A DNA stretch of 64,000 bases from Bacteroidota bacterium (GTDB taxonomy: Bacteria; Bacteroidota; Bacteroidia; Cytophagales; Cytophagaceae), in contig JAEVZS010000018.1 in NCBI GenBank assembly GCA_023392125.1, forward strand, positions 37,330 through 101,329. Direction: 5' to 3'. The stretch's first letter is position 1. Each line of letters starts with the position of its first letter. Positions 7,420-17,370 of this stretch are shown in pieces. The translations under genes were made by a program, and so were the position numbers. The notes beneath the pieces were generated by a model that saw only the letters and a program-made list of their open reading frames with translations, searched no databases and was not told where the DNA came from.

Positions 7420-10206
7420 CTACTTAAACTGTCTGAAATTGTACGAAAAAGTCAGCATAAAATAGCGATTCAGAATAGAGTTGCCAACATCTTCTACATA
7501 GTTTTCCGTAACATTCCGGGCAATGCTGTTATTCTGGTTCAGAATATCAAATACACTCAGCCGGAGCTCTCCGCGCTGATCTTTTAATATTTTTTTACCA
7601 ACCCCGACATTCCATAACACAAAATCTCTGTTGAAACTCGTACTCAGACCGCGGTACAGATACTGCCCGATATTACTTTGTAACAGGAAACCATTGTTAA
7701 AGACATATTCTGCCTTAAACTCAAGGGTATGAAAAAAGTAATTCTGGTTGCTTTCGGGACGCAGAACACTATTCACAATATTGTAGCTTGCAATATATCC
7801 GAGCGTAAAATCAAAATTATGGCTAAAATTGCTTCCGATCGTAATACCTTCCGTGATCCCGTGATTATTGACAAAGTTTCGTTCATTATTAACCAGACCC
7901 GGAGTTCTGGAATAGGTATATCCGGTAGTGAGGCCAATATTAGACTTAATAAGATCCAGAGGAAAGCTATAGGTCAGACTTGAACGGGCGGTCCAGTACC
8001 CGCTCATATTGGCAGGTGTGGTAAGCTGTGCCCCTTCTCTAAGCAGGTATCCATTGCTTAAGAGAGTATCGGCTGTCGGCATCAGAACTGCATTGCCAAT
8101 ATAATTGTGCGTATTCTGAACAAAGGCGAATATATTCAATGATTTATAGGCTTCGCTTTTACCCAAAGCAATCCGCGTAAATACTCTATGATTGTATTCC
8201 TGTTTCAGGTCAGGATTTCCCTGACTCACCAGCAAGGGATTACTGTTATTTACAATATTATTTAACTGGTTGACCGAAGGAAGACTGGTTCCCGCCCTGT
8301 AAAATACACGAATGGTTTTCTCCTTGGAAACCGTATAACGGAGCATTGCATTTGGCAACAACGCATTGAAGCTCTGGTTTATTGAAGACTCAGTTGGCAA
8401 TACCTGATGATTGGTAAGTCGGGCATTCTGATAGTTGATACCGACGCTGCCGGAAAGCTTTTTCAAATTGAGACGATAAGCCATTCCTCCTTCATTGGTC
8501 AGGTACTGAGATGCATAGTTACCGGACAGGGTACTATCCAGACGATACAAGCCTGCTCCCTGCAAATCGGCTGTTTCCTTGTCGTAATCCCGATTCGATA
8601 ACTCTACTTCATATCGAAACATCAATTGCCCTGTTTTTCCCAAAGGTTCTGTATATCTCAAATCAGTCCCCAGCGTATAGGAGTTTTGCCGCAAATCCGT
8701 CTTTTGATTGAGAGAATCGGAGCCGTTTCGCACATCTGATGCATAGGAATTAATTGCCTGCAAAGAATTGTCTGCATTCAGAATGGCAAAAGCAGTTTCC
8801 AGATCAACACTCAGTGTTCGCCCCTTTTTCCTGAAAGAATGCCGATACAAGGCATTGTTACGAAAATCAACAGACTGTGACTGCTGGGCATATTCGTTAT
8901 TGCTTGAGGAGTATATGCTCCCCGGAGAAAAAATACTTTCTGAAAAAAGCTTACTTCCGGCATCCTGCTGATTCACTGTAAGCCTTGGAGTTAACAGGAT
9001 CGAATTGGCAGAATCAATCTTATAATCAATCCGCATATTCAGCCGGTGATTCTGAGCAATACTATTCTCATCACCCGATTGCCGGTATATCTGTGATGAG
9101 TCTCCGGACATAAAATAGTTTCGGTTTACATACTGTGTATTTGTATTATTGGCCCGGTTATAAAAATAGCTCCCCGAAAAGCTTACTTTTCGTCCTATTG
9201 AATCTGAAAAATTTAGCCCCAATGCATTGGTTCTGGTAATTCCGTTCTGTTGGCTGACAAGGAAATCGTCACCTCCACCTCCCCGGCGAAACCTTCCTGG
9301 CCCGCCAGCCATACGATCTCCGCTCACAAGTCCAGCCAGATCATCACTGGAGAAATTCTGCTGATTAATATTATTGGAAATACCCAGCAACGTGATACGC
9401 CGGTTCCCGTTAAACAGGTTGAGCGTAGCACCGGCATTATATCGTTCATCGCTTCCATATCCCAGATATCCACGACCAAAAGCGCCATTACGACGATCTT
9501 TTTTCGTTACAATGTTAATTGCCTTAATCCGGTCTCCATCATCAAAACCCGTAAATAAAGCCTGATCACTCCCTCTGTCGAGAATTTCCACTTTATCAAT
9601 AATATCCGCAGGCAGGGATTTCAAAGCCGTATTAGGATCCTGACCGAAAAAAGGTTTCCCGTCTACATATATTTCAGTTACTTTTTCGCCCTGGGCGGTA
9701 ACTTCACCGTTTCTGACCGTTACTCCGGGTAGTTTTTTCACTAATGCCTCAGCGTCTGCATCCGGCAGGGTTTTAAAAGCCGATGCATTATAAACCGTTG
9801 TATCTCCCTTATTCTCCACAGGCGGGATTCTTCCCTTAATCACTATACCTTCCAGACTTTGAATATCCGGAGAGATCATGACGGAAAAATCACTGATTGA
9901 ACTCTCAATATGTAATGGAATATACTTTTCCCTGTATCCAAACGCATTTATATACAGCAGGTAATTATCCGGGATAACATTGGGGAAATAAAAATTACCC
10001 GCCGTATCAGCATACACAGCATAGCGAAGAGTCTGGTCTGCCTGTACGCTGAGCGACAAATACGCCATGGGTATCTCTGTCTGATCCAGGCTGTCCCGGA
10101 GCGTGCCCTGAAATACCACCCCTTGCGCATATATATTCGATGAAAAAAGCAGGATTCCGGCAAACCCTGTCAAAAAGCAGAAAAAACTTCTCAGATATAT
10201 CAACAT
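7420..10206 (-). CDS. TonB-dependent-receptor-like outer membrane barrel protein
   Basis: A carboxypeptidase-regulatory-like/plug/barrel protein of the Outer_membrane_b-barrel family (PF14905 type). I start at ATG 10206, which gives a clean signal peptide ending NIYAQG; ATG 10242 and a TTG at 10251 lie further upstream in frame. Order: signal peptide; CarboxypepD_reg-like domain (GVVFQGTLRDSLDQTEIPMA ... DTAGNFYFPNVIPDNY); plug with LPDADAEALVKKLPGV, EIYVDGKPFFGQDPN and KSLPADIIDKVEILDRGSD; then a long barrel ending in the aromatic strand YFMLTFSYNF. A glycine-arginine loop (GPGRFRRGGGGDD) is typical. About 928 residues. It has no SusD partner beside it; ligand unknown. Confidence 0.9.
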   Translation of the reverse strand: MLIYLRSFFCFLTGFAGILLFSSNIYAQGVVFQGTLRDSLDQTEIPMAYLSLSVQADQTLRYAVYADTAGNFYFPNVIPDNYLLYINAFGYREKYIPLHIESSISDFSVMISPDIQSLEGIVIKGRIPPVENKGDTTVYNASAFKTLPDADAEALVKKLPGVTVRNGEVTAQGEKVTEIYVDGKPFFGQDPNTALKSLPADIIDKVEILDRGSDQALFTGFDDGDRIKAINIVTKKDRRNGAFGRGYLGYGSDERYNAGATLNLFNGNRRITLLGISNNINQQNFSSDDLAGLVSGDRMAGGPGRFRRGGGGDDFLVSQQNGITRTNALGLNFSDSIGRKVSFSGSYFYNRANNTNTQYVNRNYFMSGDSSQIYRQSGDENSIAQNHRLNMRIDYKIDSANSILLTPRLTVNQQDAGSKLFSESIFSPGSIYSSSNNEYAQQSQSVDFRNNALYRHSFRKKGRTLSVDLETAFAILNADNSLQAINSYASDVRNGSDSLNQKTDLRQNSYTLGTDLRYTEPLGKTGQLMFRYEVELSNRDYDKETADLQGAGLYRLDSTLSGNYASQYLTNEGGMAYRLNLKKLSGSVGINYQNARLTNHQVLPTESSINQSFNALLPNAMLRYTVSKEKTIRVFYRAGTSLPSVNQLNNIVNNSNPLLVSQGNPDLKQEYNHRVFTRIALGKSEAYKSLNIFAFVQNTHNYIGNAVLMPTADTLLSNGYLLREGAQLTTPANMSGYWTARSSLTYSFPLDLIKSNIGLTTGYTYSRTPGLVNNERNFVNNHGITEGITIGSNFSHNFDFTLGYIASYNIVNSVLRPESNQNYFFHTLEFKAEYVFNNGFLLQSNIGQYLYRGLSTSFNRDFVLWNVGVGKKILKDQRGELRLSVFDILNQNNSIARNVTENYVEDVGNSILNRYFMLTFSYNFRQFK

Positions 10207-10417
10207 ATTAAAACAATAATTTCTAAAACCAAATTTTACCATCGGCAACAATGGCCGAATAAACTTTAAATATAAGGAGAAGCAGAAGGATCTGAGAATT
10301 TTTTATTTTTTTCTGCCTGACTTCTATACCAACAGCACAAAAGACTATATCATCTCCGGTTATTTGTCAATAAATTTTATATATTCAGCCTCATTTGTAT
10401 CATCCCGATTATCAATA

Positions 10418-10645
10418 ATGGAAGAACTCAACCTCAACAGCCAGGTCCTGCAGCGGATACTTTCAAGAACTATGCCTTTTGGGAAATATCAGGGAATAAA
10501 ACTGCTGGATATTCCTGTTCCCTATCTTGAATGGATGGCCAAAAAAGGATGGCCTGAGGGAACGCTCGGACAGGAGCTGGCTCTGGTATATGAAATAAAG
10601 ATCAACGGGCTAATGGAATTGCTGCAACCATTAAGAAGTAAATAA
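10418..10645 (+). CDS. DUF3820 family small protein
   Basis: 75 residues from ATG 10418 (the frame extends further left, but MEELNLNSQ is the better start). Sequence MPFGKYQGIKLLDIPVPYLEW, GWPEGTLGQELALVYEIK and a closing NGLMELLQPL match DUF3820, annotated as a putative quorum-sensing-regulated virulence-factor fold. The FGKYxG motif resembles exonuclease-associated small domains. Single gene, convergent with TIGR02757. Function unknown. Confidence 0.85.
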   Translation: MEELNLNSQVLQRILSRTMPFGKYQGIKLLDIPVPYLEWMAKKGWPEGTLGQELALVYEIKINGLMELLQPLRSK

Positions 10646-10651
10646 AACAGA

Positions 10652-11440
10652 CTATCTGATCAGGCGTGTACGCGTTTCTTCTACTCCGATACCAAAAAGC
10701 GCAAAATCATATTTAACCGGATCATTACCATCAAACCGGCGAAGGTTTTCTGTTAGCTCCATAGCTGTCTGCCAGTCCGTCTGCTTCCGCTGAATAAGTC
10801 CGAAGCGCCTGGCTACCCGATCGACATGGACATCACACGGGCAAATCAGCTGCGACATACGTATCTGATTCCAGATACCAAAATCCACTCCTTTATTATC
10901 GTTTCGTACCATCCAGCGAAGAAACATATTCAGCCTTTTACAGGTAGATCCCCGCAAAGGTGTCGAAACATGCTTCATCGTACGCGCCGGAAAATCCGGC
11001 AAGCTGAAAAACAGTCTCTGAAAGCCCGCAAGCGCTGGTCCGACATCCGGAGAATCTTCAGTCAGAAACTGACTAAAAGCAGTCTCCAGCGATTCGTGTC
11101 GGGAATAGTAATCGTGAAAAAAAGCAATAAAGTAGAGCGTGTCTGTATCATTAAACGTCCGGTGACAAAAACCTGCAAAACGTGCCAGGTCTCTATCCGT
11201 ATGATTGCAGATAAAATCATATGGAGCTCCGTCCATGCGCCGGACCAGCTCCCTGCATTTATTTATTATGGTTGCCCGCTGCCCCCAGGCAAGGATAGAA
11301 GCCCAGAAGCCCATAATTTCGATATCCTGCTTTACAGAAAAAAGATGCGGAATCGATATCGGATCATTTTCAATAAAACCCGGCTGATTATAGACAGCGA
11401 CTTTTTCGTCAAGAAAGTCTTTTAATTGCAATGTATTCAA
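10652..11440 (-). CDS. TIGR02757 family protein
   Basis: 262 residues, matching the Bacteroidota family TIGR02757 (DUF2400) by sequence: FIENDPISIPHLFSVKQD, GFWASILAWGQR, PLRGSTCKRLNMFLRWMVR and CPCDVHVDRVARRFGLI. The last segments resemble HhH-GPD-like DNA-glycosylase folds, but no catalytic role is established. The start is TTG at 11440, overlapping the stop of the LysM gene by four bases (TTGA), so the two are translationally coupled; no ATG is available in this frame near the start. Confidence 0.9.
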   Translation of the reverse strand: MNTLQLKDFLDEKVAVYNQPGFIENDPISIPHLFSVKQDIEIMGFWASILAWGQRATIINKCRELVRRMDGAPYDFICNHTDRDLARFAGFCHRTFNDTDTLYFIAFFHDYYSRHESLETAFSQFLTEDSPDVGPALAGFQRLFFSLPDFPARTMKHVSTPLRGSTCKRLNMFLRWMVRNDNKGVDFGIWNQIRMSQLICPCDVHVDRVARRFGLIQRKQTDWQTAMELTENLRRFDGNDPVKYDFALFGIGVEETRTRLIR

Positions 11441-12354
11441 GGCATAAAATAAGAAAGGCTGACTTTGGCTTTAGTATCTCCGGCTTTGATTCGCTCCATC
11501 GCTTTCGGGGAAAGCTGAATGATGGCAGTTTCGGAAGAAGGATCTTTCAACGGTCCAATTACCCGGACATAGGCATTCTGATTATTCTGATCATTCACCA
11601 CATGAATAATCGTACCCACCGGAGCCGTTTTGTGATAAGCAAAGAAGTCGGGAGCATCCTGACGTGCAGGAGCATTTTCTGCCAGGCCGTTTTCATTTAC
11701 CTTCTCAATCTTATTATTTTTAGAAGGCAGGTCTGTTGGTGTAAGTCTGGCTGGAGCGGGCTCTGATTTCTGTTTCTCGGCAGCAGCTGTCACCGGTTTA
11801 GGTGTCGCAGCAGGAGCTGTGCCGGTACTCGTGCTTTGTGCTGGTTTTACAGCCGGTGCCGGCTCAGGTTTCCGGGTTTCAGTAGCAGCTACTGCCGAAG
11901 GTGCGCTTTTTCCGGGTATCACAAGCTCCATTCCTACCTGCAGTCCTTTTTCATTCAATGCAGGATTTGCCTTCTTAAGCTCATCGACAGTAACACCGTA
12001 TTTCTGAGACAAGGCAAACAGAGTTTCCTTCGGTTCTACCTTATGGATTTTTTTCCCCGATACAGGCGCAGAAGAAGATGCAGCAGCGGGCTTGTAGTTT
12101 TTGGCAGGTACCAGAATAATCTGCCCTATGCCGATATCATTAATATTGACTCCCGGATTTGCTTTTTTTATTTCGTCTACCGTGGCGTTGTATCTCCGCG
12201 ACAAGGCATACAGCGTTTCTTTTGCCTCCATCTTATGCTGTATAAAATAGGTATCGCCTTTCTTTTCAACTCCGACAGAATCCAGTACTGAAGCCTGAGA
12301 TGAAACAAACGCACATAGCAGTGACAGAAATATTAATGCTTTTTTCATAACCAT
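11437..12354 (-). CDS. exported LysM protein
   Basis: 305 residues. Signal peptide 1-21 (ALIFLSLLCAFVSSQAS). Two LysM domains, about 37-83 (FIQHKMEAKETLYALSRRYN ... IGQIILVPAK) and about 101-150 (HKVEPKETLFALSQKYGVT ... GLQVGMELVIPGK). A Pro/Ala/Thr-rich linker (150-215) follows, then a C-terminal beta domain of about 75 residues (GTIIHVVNDQNNQNAYVRVIGP) resembling the double-psi barrel of RlpA-type proteins. LysM domains bind peptidoglycan, so it probably acts in the periplasm at the cell wall. Coupled to TIGR02757 downstream. Confidence 0.88.
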   Translation of the reverse strand: MVMKKALIFLSLLCAFVSSQASVLDSVGVEKKGDTYFIQHKMEAKETLYALSRRYNATVDEIKKANPGVNINDIGIGQIILVPAKNYKPAAASSSAPVSGKKIHKVEPKETLFALSQKYGVTVDELKKANPALNEKGLQVGMELVIPGKSAPSAVAATETRKPEPAPAVKPAQSTSTGTAPAATPKPVTAAAEKQKSEPAPARLTPTDLPSKNNKIEKVNENGLAENAPARQDAPDFFAYHKTAPVGTIIHVVNDQNNQNAYVRVIGPLKDPSSETAIIQLSPKAMERIKAGDTKAKVSLSYFMP

Positions 12355-12358
12355 AGAT

Positions 12359-13147
12359 TCAAATACTCAGGCTCAAAATTACTATTTCTTTTTTATCCCT
12401 GACAAAAACAATCCATTCTTTTAAAAGAAAATACGTACCAAAACCGATACCGTCACGTTGATTTGTCCCGGTTTCTTCCCAAAAGACTTCTCCTTTTACA
12501 TTAATTACCAGCAATATAAACCGAATCCCCCCCTCTGTATCTTCATAAAATCCAATAACAACTTTATCATCGATTTCTGCATATTCGATAGCTTTGACCG
12601 GATGATAGCCTTTCAGGCTTAAAAAAGAGGCTACCTGTGCAAAATACTCATGTCCTTCCGGATAAAATGAAGGAGTTATCTTCCTTTCTGTTTCAGCCCT
12701 GTTACCTTCTTCACCTTCCGAAAAACCTGTCAAAACTCCGCCGGTTTCAAGCTTTATTTCCATAGTTTCCCGCTGATCATTTTCTGTATCTACAACCCAG
12801 ATTACGTCATCGCTTTTTACTTCAGCCAGATTATAGCAGTTGTTTTTCCATAAAAAACTCCCGTTGCCCAAATCCATCACTTTCAAACCACCGGTACAGG
12901 GAAAAGCGGGGTCCTGATAAAGACTTAAAACGATATACCTGCCAGTAACTGCAACAATGGTCTCCCACCAGCTCAATGCAGCTGTTTCTGTCTTCCATAT
13001 TACCTTCATTGTACGGGTATCGATACACAGCAGATTGAAATGTTTTTTTATACCATCTCTGGTTTCTACAAGCATATACAGATCCGTAAAATGAACTTTC
13101 CAGACCATATCATCCATTACAATCGACTGAACAGGCAATTTTTCCAA
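12359..13147 (-). CDS. DUF4905-like conserved protein
   Basis: 262 residues, no signal peptide. It is a chain of short beta strands with aromatic ends (VWKVHFTDLYMLVETRD, MKVIWKTETAALSWWETI, GSFLWKNNCYN, DDVIWVVDTEN), the pattern of a small beta propeller; I believe it belongs to the Bacteroidota DUF4905 group but cannot confirm this. The start is TTG at 13147, supported by AGGAG eight to nine bases upstream; the first ATG is ten codons later. It ends four bases before the LysM gene, so the three genes to its left form one unit with it. Confidence 0.65.
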   Translation of the reverse strand: MEKLPVQSIVMDDMVWKVHFTDLYMLVETRDGIKKHFNLLCIDTRTMKVIWKTETAALSWWETIVAVTGRYIVLSLYQDPAFPCTGGLKVMDLGNGSFLWKNNCYNLAEVKSDDVIWVVDTENDQRETMEIKLETGGVLTGFSEGEEGNRAETERKITPSFYPEGHEYFAQVASFLSLKGYHPVKAIEYAEIDDKVVIGFYEDTEGGIRFILLVINVKGEVFWEETGTNQRDGIGFGTYFLLKEWIVFVRDKKEIVILSLSI

Positions 13148-13236
13148 CTATCTTATCTCCTAACTTTATTCAAAGTTAATCAAAAGCCATAAGTATTATT
13201 TTAGTAAATTTCAGACTTCTTATACATCTGTTCAAA

Positions 13237-14589
13237 ATGACTGTAATAATCCGTTTTCTTCTGCCTGTTTGCTTTTTTCTGATCTGCTCACTTAGTCATG
13301 CTCAGGAGAAAAGCACTGTTTTCGTATTTCAAATCAGAAGCGAAATTGACCCCAGAATGAGCCGCTATGTGGATCTTGCATTTGATGAGGCCATCAAGCA
13401 GAAAACCGATATTATATTGATCGACATGGACACCTATGGCGGCACACTGGATGATGCAGACAAAATACGCAACCGGATTCTGGCCTCTCCCGTGCCTGTT
13501 TATGTCTTTATAAACAACAATGCAGCTTCTGCCGGTGCGCTGATCGCTCTGGCTACCGACAGTATATACATGGCTCCCGGTGCCAATATAGGAGCTGCTA
13601 CAGTTGTTTTTGCAGATGGCAAGCCTGCACCTGACAAATATCAGGCGTATATGCGCGCCAAAATGCGCGCTACTGCCGAAGAAAAAGGCCGAAATCCCGA
13701 TATTGCTGCCGGTATGGTCGGACAACCGGTAGGCAAGGACAGTATAGCGGTAGGCAATGTTATTTCTTTTACTACAGGAGAAGCGATCAGAAACGGATTC
13801 TGCGAAGGCAAAGTAAGCTCAATTGACAGTCTTCTGACAAAGCAGCTGGGGATTGCCCATTATACGCTTCATCACTTTGAACTTTCCAGAACAGAAAGAA
13901 TCATCAATATATTCCTGAATCCTTACCTGCAAAGCATTCTGCTTCTGATTATTCTGGGAGGATTGTATTTCGAGCTCCAGACTCCCGGAGTAGGCTTTGC
14001 ACTACTAGCATCAGTCATAGCAGCCATTCTTTATTTCCTGCCCAACTATCTCAACGGACTGGCCGAATACTGGGAAATTCTGATTTTTATTGCCGGTATC
14101 GTACTCATATTGCTCGAGCTGCTGGTAATTCCCGGTTTTGGCATTGCGGGTATAGCAGGCCTCATCCTTCTGTGCGCTGGTATTGTATTAGTATTACTAA
14201 ACAACAATGCTTTTGATTTTACCTTTGTACCGGCACATGCCGTTATAGAAGCAGTTGCCATCCTTTTTGCCGGCATTGGCGGTTCCCTGATTCTTGTATT
14301 CGCAGGCGGTGCCAGGTTTGTGGAGAGCCGGGCATTCAAACGGGTTATGCTTGAAGATACCATGCATTCAAAAGCAGGATGGACTTCCAATTTTTATCAG
14401 GAAACCTTGCTGCATCAGCGGGGAACAGCCTGGTCTGTGCTTCGTCCCAGCGGAAAAGTCATGATCAATGACATCATTTACGATGCCTGTACCCGGGGAG
14501 AGTTTATTGAAAAAGGGACTGCTGTTGAAGTTATAGAAATCGCGGGCACTTCTCTACGGGTAAAGGAATCAGTGAGTAACGCAGAATAA
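13237..14589 (+). CDS. NfeD-family membrane-bound serine protease (ClpP class)
   Basis: 450 residues. Signal peptide 1-22, then a ClpP-type crotonase-fold protease domain (25-210) with Ser98 in NNNAASAG and Lys142 in AYMRAKMRATAE as the likely Ser-Lys dyad. Four to five membrane segments follow (about 225-360: SILLLIILGGLYF, VGFALLASVIAAILYF, EILIFIAGIVLILLELLV and more), then a soluble OB-fold NfeD domain (about 385-450). This long form is thought to work with a stomatin/SPFH partner in membrane-protein quality control; no SPFH gene is next to it. Followed nine bases later by kdsB. Confidence 0.92.
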   Translation: MTVIIRFLLPVCFFLICSLSHAQEKSTVFVFQIRSEIDPRMSRYVDLAFDEAIKQKTDIILIDMDTYGGTLDDADKIRNRILASPVPVYVFINNNAASAGALIALATDSIYMAPGANIGAATVVFADGKPAPDKYQAYMRAKMRATAEEKGRNPDIAAGMVGQPVGKDSIAVGNVISFTTGEAIRNGFCEGKVSSIDSLLTKQLGIAHYTLHHFELSRTERIINIFLNPYLQSILLLIILGGLYFELQTPGVGFALLASVIAAILYFLPNYLNGLAEYWEILIFIAGIVLILLELLVIPGFGIAGIAGLILLCAGIVLVLLNNNAFDFTFVPAHAVIEAVAILFAGIGGSLILVFAGGARFVESRAFKRVMLEDTMHSKAGWTSNFYQETLLHQRGTAWSVLRPSGKVMINDIIYDACTRGEFIEKGTAVEVIEIAGTSLRVKESVSNAE

Positions 14590-14598
14590 CATCATTCC

Positions 14599-15330
14599 AT
14601 GAAAATAGCAGGCATTATACCAGCCCGTTACGCTTCGGGCAGGCTTCCGGCCAAGGCGCTGGCTGACATTGGCGGTAAACCCATGATTCAGCGTGTGTAC
14701 GAACAGGCTTTGTTGTGCAAAGACCTCTCTGATCTGATCGTCGCTACGGATCATGAAGAAATATATGAAACAGTAAAGCAGTTTGGCAAAGTTGTAATGA
14801 CCTCTGATGCACATCAGAGCGGTACCGATCGTTGTGCCGAGGCAATAAATCATCTTGAAAAACCGGTTGATTTTATCATCAATATACAGGGAGATGAACC
14901 ATTCATACAACCGGCTCAGATTTCTCTTCTTGCCTCCGTACTAAATCCGGATACAGAACTGGCCACTCTTGTAAAGAAAATCGATTCGGAAGAAGTACTT
15001 TTCAATCCCAATACCCCCAAAGTATTGCTCAGCCAGCAATCAGAAGCGATTTACTTCAGCCGTTCTACCATTCCTTATATCAGAGGTGCTGCCCCGAACG
15101 AATGGCTCGGCAAACATACTTTCTATAAACATATTGGCATATACGCCTATCGTTCAGATATTCTGGAGAAAATTACCAAACTGCCCCAAAGCAGCCTCGA
15201 ACTGGCAGAACAGCTTGAGCAGCTCCGCTGGATCGAAAATGGTTATAGAATTAAAGCTGCCATTACCAATATTGAAAGCATAGGTATTGACACGCAGGAA
15301 GACCTTGAGAAAGCACGCAAATTAGTCTAA
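14599..15330 (+). CDS. kdsB: 3-deoxy-manno-octulosonate cytidylyltransferase
   Basis: 243 residues, the usual length for KdsB. IIPARYASGRLPAKAL (6-21) is the CTP-binding signature, NIQGDEPF (95-102) holds the metal-binding Asp, and GTDRCAEA and KHIGIYAYR are conserved. It makes CMP-Kdo for the inner core of lipopolysaccharide, so the organism has a Kdo-containing LPS. Nine bases after the NfeD gene, so probably co-transcribed with it. Confidence 0.96.
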   Translation: MKIAGIIPARYASGRLPAKALADIGGKPMIQRVYEQALLCKDLSDLIVATDHEEIYETVKQFGKVVMTSDAHQSGTDRCAEAINHLEKPVDFIINIQGDEPFIQPAQISLLASVLNPDTELATLVKKIDSEEVLFNPNTPKVLLSQQSEAIYFSRSTIPYIRGAAPNEWLGKHTFYKHIGIYAYRSDILEKITKLPQSSLELAEQLEQLRWIENGYRIKAAITNIESIGIDTQEDLEKARKLV

Positions 15331-15339
15331 AAACGAAAA

Positions 15340-15363
15340 AAGGGGATCACTGCTGATCCCCTT
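15340..15363. terminator. shared hairpin between kdsB and DUF6496 gene
   Basis: AAGGGGATCA, loop CTGC, TGATCCCCTT. On the minus strand the stem is followed by a T-rich run (TTTTTTCGTTTTT), making it a strong terminator for the gene at 15378; on the plus strand it can also end kdsB. Confidence 0.88.
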
Positions 15364-15377
15364 CCTTATTCGCTGGT

Positions 15378-15572
15378 TTACTTCTCCGATTTCTTTTTCT
15401 TTTTATCAGGCACTTTAGCCCCTTCCTTTCTGGCCTCGGATAAGGCTATGGCCACCGCCTGTGCCTTACTTTTAACTGTTTTTCCGGAACCTCCTGATTT
15501 CAACTTCCCTTCTTTCATCTCCTCCATTTTTTCTTCAATTTTCTTCTGGGCCTTTTTGCTATATTTTGCCAT
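15378..15572 (-). CDS. DUF6496-like small lysine-rich protein
   Basis: 64 residues, about one quarter lysine, no signal peptide. MAKYSKKAQKKIEEKMEEMK, then GKLKSGGSGKTVKSKAQAVA and LSEARKEGAKVPDKKKK match the DUF6496 type, small proteins seen in many Bacteroidota and Proteobacteria and perhaps nucleic-acid binding. Monocistronic with its own terminator. The gap to the next gene (15573-15801) shows nothing I recognise. Confidence 0.8.
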   Translation of the reverse strand: MAKYSKKAQKKIEEKMEEMKEGKLKSGGSGKTVKSKAQAVAIALSEARKEGAKVPDKKKKKSEK

Positions 15573-15801
15573 AATCCGATTGTTTTAAAACTATTAAAAT
15601 AATCTGCAAAGCATGGCAAATGTTAGATCACCCGCTGATTCCCATCTGATACAAATACCAGTTTTTTATATGGTATGCTCAATAAAATCCTTAACCGGCC
15701 ATCTGCTAAAATTTACACTATCAGGCTTTCTTCCACAACGCTCAGAACAGTGATCCATACATCATGACTAAACCACTATTTCCTCGGTTTCTAAGAGTTT
15801 A

Positions 15802-17370
15802 TTACTTCAAATCATACAAATTCATCACGGTTTTTTTTCCGATCATTCCTTTTCTCCCCACCAATATGAGCTTATCATCCCACCAGGCCAGATGACTTCT
15901 CATAAGCGATAGCTTATCCTTATTTTCCAGATCCAGCTCTTTGACCCGGGATCCGCTGTATTCATCCCATTCCACATACTTTAGTGCATTGAAAACCCCT
16001 GACGCTCCATCAGCATTGGCATAGACCATACGGATTTTACCTTCGGCCGTATTGTCCAATTCCACAGAAGCGCCAAGCAAACCAACATTTACGTCAGCAA
16101 GTTGAGATTTGAGATAAAAGTTTTCCCAGATAATGGCATCTTCCCGGTTAAACGCGAAAAGCAGCATTCCTTCTGTATTCAGCCTTCCTGTTTTTTCCCC
16201 CCAATGAGCTATATCATTTACGGACGCACCTGAATAAGAAAAATTACCACTGGTTAGCTCCCGTTTTTCCAGTACCAATATTATTTTTTCAAATTCATTG
16301 ATCAGAAAATGGGTGATTTCATAATTCTTCCAGTTTTCCTGTGAAGACACATTCTGTTTGACTGCCCGCGCTGTATTTACTGTCTGTTTAAGCCCGTTGG
16401 ACAATTCATAATAATTAATTTTCTCAATCAGGTTATCCTGAAAGTTAAACTTGGTGTACATTACTCCAAGCATGACTCCGTTCTTAACATTGATATTGGC
16501 TACATAGCAGATATCATCATTCAGCTGCCGCAATACCAGTCCTTCTCTTACAGAGCTCGAATATTGCAAATCCAGAAACTTGTTAGTGCCATCGGCAATA
16601 TTATACTGTACCAGTACCAGCCGTCCCAGACGATCAACATTCAGTATATAGAAATCACCCCGGTTATTGGGATAAAGCCCGTAGTTAATAAAATTATTAT
16701 CGATTGGCACCCTGGCTTCATGCAGTTGCTGCATCCTGCTGTCAAAAAGTATTGCATTTACTGCCAGCGTCTTTTGTCCGTAATCATATATATAGACCAG
16801 TATCTTATTGTCGTCAGGAGAAAAGGATACACAAAACTGATACTGCACAGGAATAATAAAATTCTGATTGAGATAGGAGTAGATATTGTTCCTGAATGAC
16901 TCCTTCACAGCACCTTTATACCGATCAGCTACCCAGTCGGTCACCGTTGCATCTATAACAGTTTTATCCTCTTTCTTCTCACCGGTAGACACATCAAAGA
17001 AATATGCTTTCAGCTGGGCTTTTTTTCTTCCCAGGTCATGCACATTGGTAAGCAATACCAACTGATCACCATTATAAAAAAAACGGATGATATCTTCGTC
17101 AGCAGCCAGAGAGACAATAGTAGAATAACTGATCTTTAGTGACAAGTCATACTTCTCCAGAAGAAATTCAGAAGCACTGTTTAGTCCGCCTTTCACTTTG
17201 GCCAGAGCAACAAATTCCTGTTCAGATAATTTTACAATCAGCTTGGTAGGATCAGGCTCCAGAAAAGGAGCGCTTCCTGAATAAGACACTGTTGCAGCCA
17301 GGCGCTGCCCTATGCCTGGCATTGTCCATCCCAAAAATCCAATCAGGAAAAAAGCGATATATCTTTTCAT
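15802..17370 (-). CDS. exported protein of unknown function
   Basis: 522 residues from ATG 17370. Signal peptide 1-21 (YIAFFLIGFLGWTMPGIG). The remainder is a regular succession of short beta strands with DxD/NxD turns (FSPDDNKILVYIYDYG, LYPNNRGDFYILNVDRLGR, DDICYVANINVKNG), which suggests a six- to eight-bladed propeller or a similar all-beta fold. I see no catalytic motif, lipobox or T9SS tail, so it is probably periplasmic. I do not recognise the family. It lies next to, but 86 bases from, the biotin unit. Confidence 0.7.
   Translation of the reverse strand: MKRYIAFFLIGFLGWTMPGIGQRLAATVSYSGSAPFLEPDPTKLIVKLSEQEFVALAKVKGGLNSASEFLLEKYDLSLKISYSTIVSLAADEDIIRFFYNGDQLVLLTNVHDLGRKKAQLKAYFFDVSTGEKKEDKTVIDATVTDWVADRYKGAVKESFRNNIYSYLNQNFIIPVQYQFCVSFSPDDNKILVYIYDYGQKTLAVNAILFDSRMQQLHEARVPIDNNFINYGLYPNNRGDFYILNVDRLGRLVLVQYNIADGTNKFLDLQYSSSVREGLVLRQLNDDICYVANINVKNGVMLGVMYTKFNFQDNLIEKINYYELSNGLKQTVNTARAVKQNVSSQENWKNYEITHFLINEFEKIILVLEKRELTSGNFSYSGASVNDIAHWGEKTGRLNTEGMLLFAFNREDAIIWENFYLKSQLADVNVGLLGASVELDNTAEGKIRMVYANADGASGVFNALKYVEWDEYSGSRVKELDLENKDKLSLMRSHLAWWDDKLILVGRKGMIGKKTVMNLYDLK

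Noticed and set aside
7220..7465. 81-residue plus-strand frame after the methyltransferase gene
   Set aside because: It runs into the 3' end of the barrel-protein gene on the other strand, has no ribosome site and no family-like pattern.
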